NCBI GenBank assembly: GCA_001643675.2
Contig: LSRY02000007.1
Coordinates: 253,001-317,000, forward strand
DNA: 64,000 nt
Direction of reading: 5' to 3'
Source of the DNA: Monocercomonoides exilis
Taxonomy: Eukaryota > Preaxostyla > Oxymonadida > Polymastigidae
The notes under the pieces are model-generated. The model saw only the letters and a list, made by a program, of their open reading frames with translations, was not told where the DNA came from and searched no databases. This document shows positions 59,114 to 64,000 of this stretch, piece after piece. Numbering within the stretch: position 1 is the stretch's first letter; each line of letters starts with the position of its first letter. A program made the position numbers and the translations under genes.

Positions 59114-61627
59114 TCACCAGCCGTCTATTATATCTTCGTTCATATAATAATTCGTTCTAAGTTGTTTTTTTGAATGAGTTTTGCTCCTATTTGAAGCTGA
59201 ATAAATATTACGTCCTGTTTGCTTATGTGTTTTGGATCTTTGCTCAAATGATTGCTCTTTGCTCGTGTATTTTTGACTTTCGGTTCTCGGCCCTTGTTCA
59301 GCACTCCTGTAATCTTCTGTGCCTTTCATCACTCTTCTCTCCATTTCCATCCTTCTTTCACTTTCCATTTCCTTTTCGATATCTCGCTCGCTTGTCATTT
59401 CCTCTTCATTCATCACTTCAGTCTCCCTCTCCCTCTGACTCTCTCTCTGTCTCTGTCTCTGTCTCCTCGCCATCCTCTGCTCCTCGTATTCCCTCTGCCT
59501 CTCCTTCTCCGCCTTCTTCCTTTCCCTCCTCTTGATCTCCATCATGTCAAGCACACGCTGTCCTTCCACTCCTCTCTGCGACCGAACTGTCACAACAAGC
59601 TCCTGCAGCCTCTTCGCCAGTTTGGAATCACTCTCCTTTCGCAGCTTCTTCGCAGGCGTTATTTTGTGCAGCGCACGTGTCGTGAGTGGAGACGCTTGTT
59701 TCGCCCTTCCTCTTTTGGTTCCTGTGGAAGAAGAAGAAGATGATGATGATGAAGGTCGTGTTCTCCTCCTCACTGAAGAGCGAGAAAATGCTGTCTTTGG
59801 CCTCTGTGAATTGGCATATCTCAGTCCTTCTTCTCTGTCGGCGTCTTGTTCAATCAGAAAGTGCCGCTGTGCCACTTCCAGTGCTTCTCCACCATCCACT
59901 CCATCACTTTCGCCTTCGCCAGGCAAAAGCAGTTTCCCACAGCTGACGCAATGCTGCGATGCTTCTCTGCTGCTGAATGGAGGGCTTTGAACAGAAGAGG
60001 ATGCAAAGTTCAGGTCAGAAATGACAGCTGACGAGGAAGTGGAGAAAGAGGATGATGCGGAAGAAGAGGACGATGAGTCGACAGAAGTTCGTGAATTGAT
60101 TGAAGAGAGTGAATGATGAGCAGACAGTTGGAGTTCTCCTGCTTTTTCGCTCTGAGGCATCATCGGGGCATAGCTGAGAAGGAGCATTGGAGGAGAAGAA
60201 GTGCGGCGATCTATTGAAGGCGTGTGATGATGAGAATGAGAATGATGATGATGACAGCAGGAATGATGCGAATGGCAATGATGTGGAGAATGGAAGTGAT
60301 TATGATGCTTGTGATGATGATGATGATGATGTGGACAAAGCGAACGATGCTCATGCCTGAAGCTGTCAGATGATGAGCTGTCAGATGTTCTGTGCTTCTT
60401 TCTGTGGCGGGTTTTGGCTGACGTGACAGATGAAGATTGCGAAGAGCGTGTTGAAGTGGAAGAAGAAGAATTTGAAGAAGAATTTGAAGAAGAATTTGAA
60501 GAAGAGGTGGAAGAGGTAGAGGCAGAGGAAGAAGAAGAAGTGGAAGAAGAAGATGAAGATGAAGAATCATCATTTGATGATTCATCAGAACTTTTATCAG
60601 AACTGTCTTCTGTGCTCAAATCAGATGAATCTGATGGATTATCTTCGCTTTTAGTTGAAGATGTGCTCTTTGAAATGACACTTGAAGAATCTTCATCAGA
60701 ATATTTTCTGGATTCCTCTTCTTTTTTGTGATCTTTCTTTTTCGTCTGTTTGCTTTCTTTTTCTTTCATTCCTTTTCTCTTCTCTCCTTCTGATTCTGAC
60801 GAAGATTTTGCAGATTCTGTCTCGTGATGGATTGAGCTCTTCTCCTCAGAATCAACAGAATGAGAATTATTCTTTGAACTCGGGCTGAATTCTCTATTCT
60901 TAACTATTTCATTTGGCTCTTCATAGCTTTCTTTCATTTCTTTGAATGCATCTTTTGGGTTGTTATCCTTGTTTTTCATGAAATCTCCTTTTTTCATCGA
61001 GTAATTTGACCTGATGCGTTGTGCGCTGCGGCATGACGTTGAAGGGCGAATTCCGTAGCTGCTTTCCGGCCTTTGTGTTTTTCTCCCACTTGTTGTAGGA
61101 CGACGCCTTTGGTTTATCTTTTGTAATTCATCCCAAGTTGTTGCTGTCACTGGCCTTTGTTTCATTGAGGAATAAGGCCTTGGGGCAGAATGCGGACGAG
61201 GAGGCAAAGTGCGCGATGTTGACGAACGTTGAGAAAAAGAGACAGAACGAGAAAGAATAATAGAATGCGCTTGAGGCTGAGAATCAGAATGCTGACGTGC
61301 AGAAGCCAATGGTGACGATGGTAAAGAAGATATTGAATGAGATTGAGGGTTGGAAATAGAAACTTGTGATATGTTGGAATCGGGAGGAATAGGTTCATTG
61401 TTGCTCACATCTCTAATGTTATCTTGAATGATTTGAGTGACTTTTTGCTCGAACGCATCAGGGGCATTATCATCTTGTTCGTCATCTGTTTGAATTAACG
61501 AATCAAGTTCATTATCGCTGTCCTCTGTTAAAAATTCATTTGCATCTGATTGTTCATCCTCAAAATTATCATCATCTGAAATTTTAAAATCTTCATTTGA
61601 ATCATCTCCCTCATAAAAAGCACTCAT
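59114..61627 (-). CDS. Hypothetical Ser/His-rich low-complexity protein
   Basis: Not recognised. A single frame of about 838 residues runs from ATG 61,627 (MSAFYEGDD) to TGA at 59,114. Upstream in-frame sequence has no earlier ATG. The N-terminal 90 residues are strongly acidic (DSNEDFKISDDDNFEDEQSD). They are followed by a Ser/Arg-rich region, Ser tracts with STSS repeats, a striking His/Cys cluster at 60,237-60,345 (HHHHHHHKHHNH, then CHSHHSCCHHHHSHSHHH), and a C-terminal charged coiled-coil-like segment rich in RQRQRES and EKE (59,300-59,560). One conspicuous CVSCGKLLLPGEG lies at 59,930-59,970. No transmembrane segment is seen. The acidic start and SR content suggest a nuclear or cytoplasmic disordered protein; metal binding by the His cluster is only a possibility. 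It is divergent from the Rab gene with 179 bases between the starts. Confidence 0.6.
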   Translation of the reverse strand: MSAFYEGDDSNEDFKISDDDNFEDEQSDANEFLTEDSDNELDSLIQTDDEQDDNAPDAFEQKVTQIIQDNIRDVSNNEPIPPDSNISQVSISNPQSHSISSLPSSPLASARQHSDSQPQAHSIILSRSVSFSQRSSTSRTLPPRPHSAPRPYSSMKQRPVTATTWDELQKINQRRRPTTSGRKTQRPESSYGIRPSTSCRSAQRIRSNYSMKKGDFMKNKDNNPKDAFKEMKESYEEPNEIVKNREFSPSSKNNSHSVDSEEKSSIHHETESAKSSSESEGEKRKGMKEKESKQTKKKDHKKEEESRKYSDEDSSSVISKSTSSTKSEDNPSDSSDLSTEDSSDKSSDESSNDDSSSSSSSSTSSSSSASTSSTSSSNSSSNSSSNSSSSTSTRSSQSSSVTSAKTRHRKKHRTSDSSSSDSFRHEHRSLCPHHHHHHHKHHNHFHSPHHCHSHHSCCHHHHSHSHHHTPSIDRRTSSPPMLLLSYAPMMPQSEKAGELQLSAHHSLSSINSRTSVDSSSSSSASSSFSTSSSAVISDLNFASSSVQSPPFSSREASQHCVSCGKLLLPGEGESDGVDGGEALEVAQRHFLIEQDADREEGLRYANSQRPKTAFSRSSVRRRTRPSSSSSSSSSTGTKRGRAKQASPLTTRALHKITPAKKLRKESDSKLAKRLQELVVTVRSQRGVEGQRVLDMMEIKRRERKKAEKERQREYEEQRMARRQRQRQRESQRERETEVMNEEEMTSERDIEKEMESERRMEMERRVMKGTEDYRSAEQGPRTESQKYTSKEQSFEQRSKTHKQTGRNIYSASNRSKTHSKKQLRTNYYMNEDIIDGW

Positions 61628-61806
61628 ATTATTGCTTAAAAGAAAAAACTTCTGCAATAAAAAAAAAGAAAATATGGAAACAGTTTTTTAAAATGCTTGA
61701 AATTATATCTCAATCGACAAATAGATAAAACAAACTTATTATATTCAAAGCCAAAAATTCGTTCAACCCCTAATACACTTTTCAATCATTGATCAAAAAG
61801 AAAAAA

Positions 61807-62624
61807 ATGTCAATGGAAGAAGAGCCAGGGAAAGTAATGGAATTTCTTTTAAAGGTATGCTCTGTAACTTTTATGTTATAATTTTGAAATTGTTTCAAAA
61901 GGTTCTCGTTGTTGGAGACCAAGGAGTCGGAAAGACAAGTTTAGTCCAAAGATATGTGAATGGAATATTTGCTAGAGAGTATAAAGCAACTGTTGGCGTT
62001 GATTTTGCATATAGGCTGATTCAGGTCAGTCCAGATACCATTGTAAGATTACAACTGTGGGACATTGCAGGTCAAGAAAAATATGGACAACTTACTCGCG
62101 TTTGATGAAATTAAAAATGATAAGTGTTTTGTTATAAGCTTCTATTTATTTCTTTTTTAACATAGGTTTATTATAAAGAAGCTTTTGGAGCAATTATTGT
62201 TTATGACGTCTCGAGGCCAAGTACACTTGATAATGTTGTTGAATGGAAAAAAGACATCGATTCGAAAGTCAGACTTCCAGATCCGTATGAATCTCCAATA
62301 CCTGTTATTCTTCTTGCAAATAAGGTTTGAGAAAGTTATTATATGAAAAGTTAAAATTTTGTTTGTTTTCTCATTCAAAAGTGTGATCTTGTCAAAAAGA
62401 AGCCTGACGCAACTAAAATGGACAAATTTTGCAGAGATAATACGATAGTGAAGTGGTTTGAGACGTCTGCACAGGATAATATTAATGTTGAAGAAGCAAT
62501 TCACTTTTTGGTGAGGCTCATTTTGGAAACAGAGTGGCAGTCAGATACATCGAGTTCTGAAACCGATGGGCGTGTTGTTCAAATCACTGAAAATGATACT
62601 CCTCCTTCTAACTGTTCCTGCTAA
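61807..62624 (+). CDS. RAB32: Rab32-type small GTPase
   Basis: Membrane-trafficking GTPase. Exons 61,807-61,854, 61,902-62,099, 62,166-62,324 and 62,382-62,624 encode 215 residues. The introns are 47, 66 and 57 bp with donors GTATGC, GTTTGA and GTTTGA. All G motifs are present: P-loop GDQGVGKTS (residues 21-29), switch I threonine in ATVGVDF, WDIAGQE, NKCD (split at intron 3) and ETSA. The Ile-Ala of WDIAGQE, instead of the usual Thr-Ala, is the Rab32/38 hallmark, and VYYKEAFGAIIVYDVSRPST, DSKVRLP and MDKFCRDN also match Rab32. The C-terminus ends in NCSC, a CxC-type double geranylgeranylation signal. Rab32 proteins act at lysosome-related organelles, mitochondria-derived membranes and autophagy; the local role is unknown. 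Confidence 0.95.
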
Positions 62625-64000
62625 GTACTTTACAATCTTTATGTTCTTTCTATAATATTATTTATTTAGCACTATTCTTCACTTCGAATTGCCAACTTTT
62701 TGAGAGATATGCGAATTTTTTTTTTCATTTGTGAAGTTGTAGTATTATGTTGTAAGTGAGAATCCATAATTTGCCATTTAATGCTACAATTTGTTCGTTT
62801 TTTTGCTTGTTTCTGTACTTTGTCCACACCGTCATCTGATTGCCATTTGAATTTACTATTTAAAGCTCAATCAACTTTGTATGTTTCATCATTGAAGATA
62901 TTCACTCTCAAAAGCTTTCTAGTTTTCCTCTCTTTTAACAACTTTGATATGCTTTTAATATCTTTCATTAGTTAGAGAGTTCTTGCACAACAATCTCTTC
63001 ATATAAATATTTTTTTTTTTTTTTCATGCGCTCTTTCCATTTCAAGAAGTTGTGGATGAAGAGTATTCATCCAAATATTTCTGTGTTTGAGTTATTCATT
63101 TTGTCTTCGTTTGTTGTGTTCTTTCATTTTATTTGATTTTTAAGCAGCACAGCTAAATGCAGAATGAGTGAAATTTTCTTTTTTAAACATCAATTCTCAT
63201 CAAAAATAAAGAGAGAAAGAAAGAAAGAAAAATGAGAGCATGATTAAATATGATTTATGCATATTAAAAAGAGATTGTGTTTCATATTTATGAAGAAAAT
63301 CAAAAGCAAAATGGCTGCAAAACAAAAAAAAACATGAGGAAGAAACTATTCATGTCACAGTGATAATGATAGCTGAGATAAAAGTTTGAATGGGGAATAC
63401 ATGAATCAAGATAACACTAATAAATGGAGAACAAAAGAATATTATTTGAATTATCTCAGAAAAAATAACATTAAATTTACATAAATAAAATAAAATAAAA
63501 ATAAGGAAGAAAGTTGGATGGAATATGAATCATTCGAACAACGCAAAGGGAAAATTAGATAGAAAAAAGGTTTGATAAATTCGTTAAAAGCCGTCTGTTT
63601 TTGGTGAAAAGGTTGTTTACAAGTGAAAAAATGAATAATTGTAATGTCGTGTTAACTGAATAATATGTGTGCAAGTTGGTGAGCATATGTTGATAGTAGA
63701 ATGTGATTGCAAAGAAGCATCTACATTAAGAAGTAATGAGAATAAGCAACAAAAAAGAATGTGGAAAATCTATATGGAAAATCCATAAAAACAGACTGTT
63801 CAATAGTGAAAGAAAATAAGATGCAAAAGGAGAAGTGAAAAACGAAGCAATGAACAAAAGAATTAATTGGGATTCGAAAAGGAAAGATTTGATAAGCAAC
63901 ATGCATAATTCAACTATTATGAATACAAGAACAGAAAGAAAGATGAAAAAGAAGATAAAAAAAGAAATACTGCAGAATTAAACTGGATGAGTTTAACTTA
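62625..64000. other. AT-rich region without a supported gene
   Basis: Follows the Rab32 stop codon. Short T runs lie near 62,716 and 63,011. No frame longer than about 65 codons is open on either strand and none looks protein-like. It may be the intergenic flank of a gene beyond the window. Confidence 0.6.

Noticed and set aside
1-64000. CRISPR arrays, bacterial operons, ribosome-binding sites
   Set aside because: The sequence is eukaryotic. The repeats seen are homopolymers, microsatellites, inverted repeats and gene duplications.

Overview
The window is nuclear DNA of a single-celled eukaryote. It is AT-rich and has many short spliceosomal introns (47-133 bp, GT...AG). It encodes H2A.Z, a Rab32-type GTPase and a cyclin, uses the standard genetic code (clear genes end in TAA or TGA), and contains very large low-complexity proteins. 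Short frequent introns, expanded beta-helix surface proteins and a bacterial-type thiol peroxidase best fit an anaerobic metamonad flagellate, most likely a preaxostylan such as Monocercomonoides. That assignment is inference.

Region 1-40,650 is dominated by one family of giant membrane proteins: a signal peptide, tandem beta-helix-like modules of about 350-400 residues each opening with a CG...PC header, one transmembrane helix, and a cytoplasmic protein-kinase fold that has lost its catalytic residues. There are two intact members (7,614-15,823 and 30,697-39,975), one broken and truncated member at the left edge (1-4,643) and one heavily decayed fragment (27,834-28,431). The intact genes sit in a segmental duplication that ends in both copies at a long poly-T tract. 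Between family members lie H2A.Z (5,238-5,777), a three-finger RanBP2-type zinc-finger gene (6,006-6,609), a dead Merlin/ISXO2 transposase (about 16,648-17,589), a drug/metabolite-superfamily sugar-phosphate-type transporter with an enormous Ser-rich tail (minus strand, 19,309-25,623) and an unrecognised ORF (26,501-27,244).

The right part, 42,800-62,700, is gene-dense with divergently paired genes. An unknown helical protein (minus) faces a 3,561-residue protein that fuses a metallophosphatase (PPP) domain with substituted metal ligands to a long E/K- and Ser-rich region, POT1-like OB folds, an AT-hook and a Cys-rich ribbon. A cyclin (minus) faces a thiol peroxidase (plus). A Ser/His-rich protein (minus) faces a Rab32-type GTPase (plus). 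The last 1.4 kb has no recognisable gene.

The best candidates for something undescribed are the PPP/POT1-like fusion and the beta-helix receptor pseudokinase family, whose members visibly gain, lose and homogenise whole modules.
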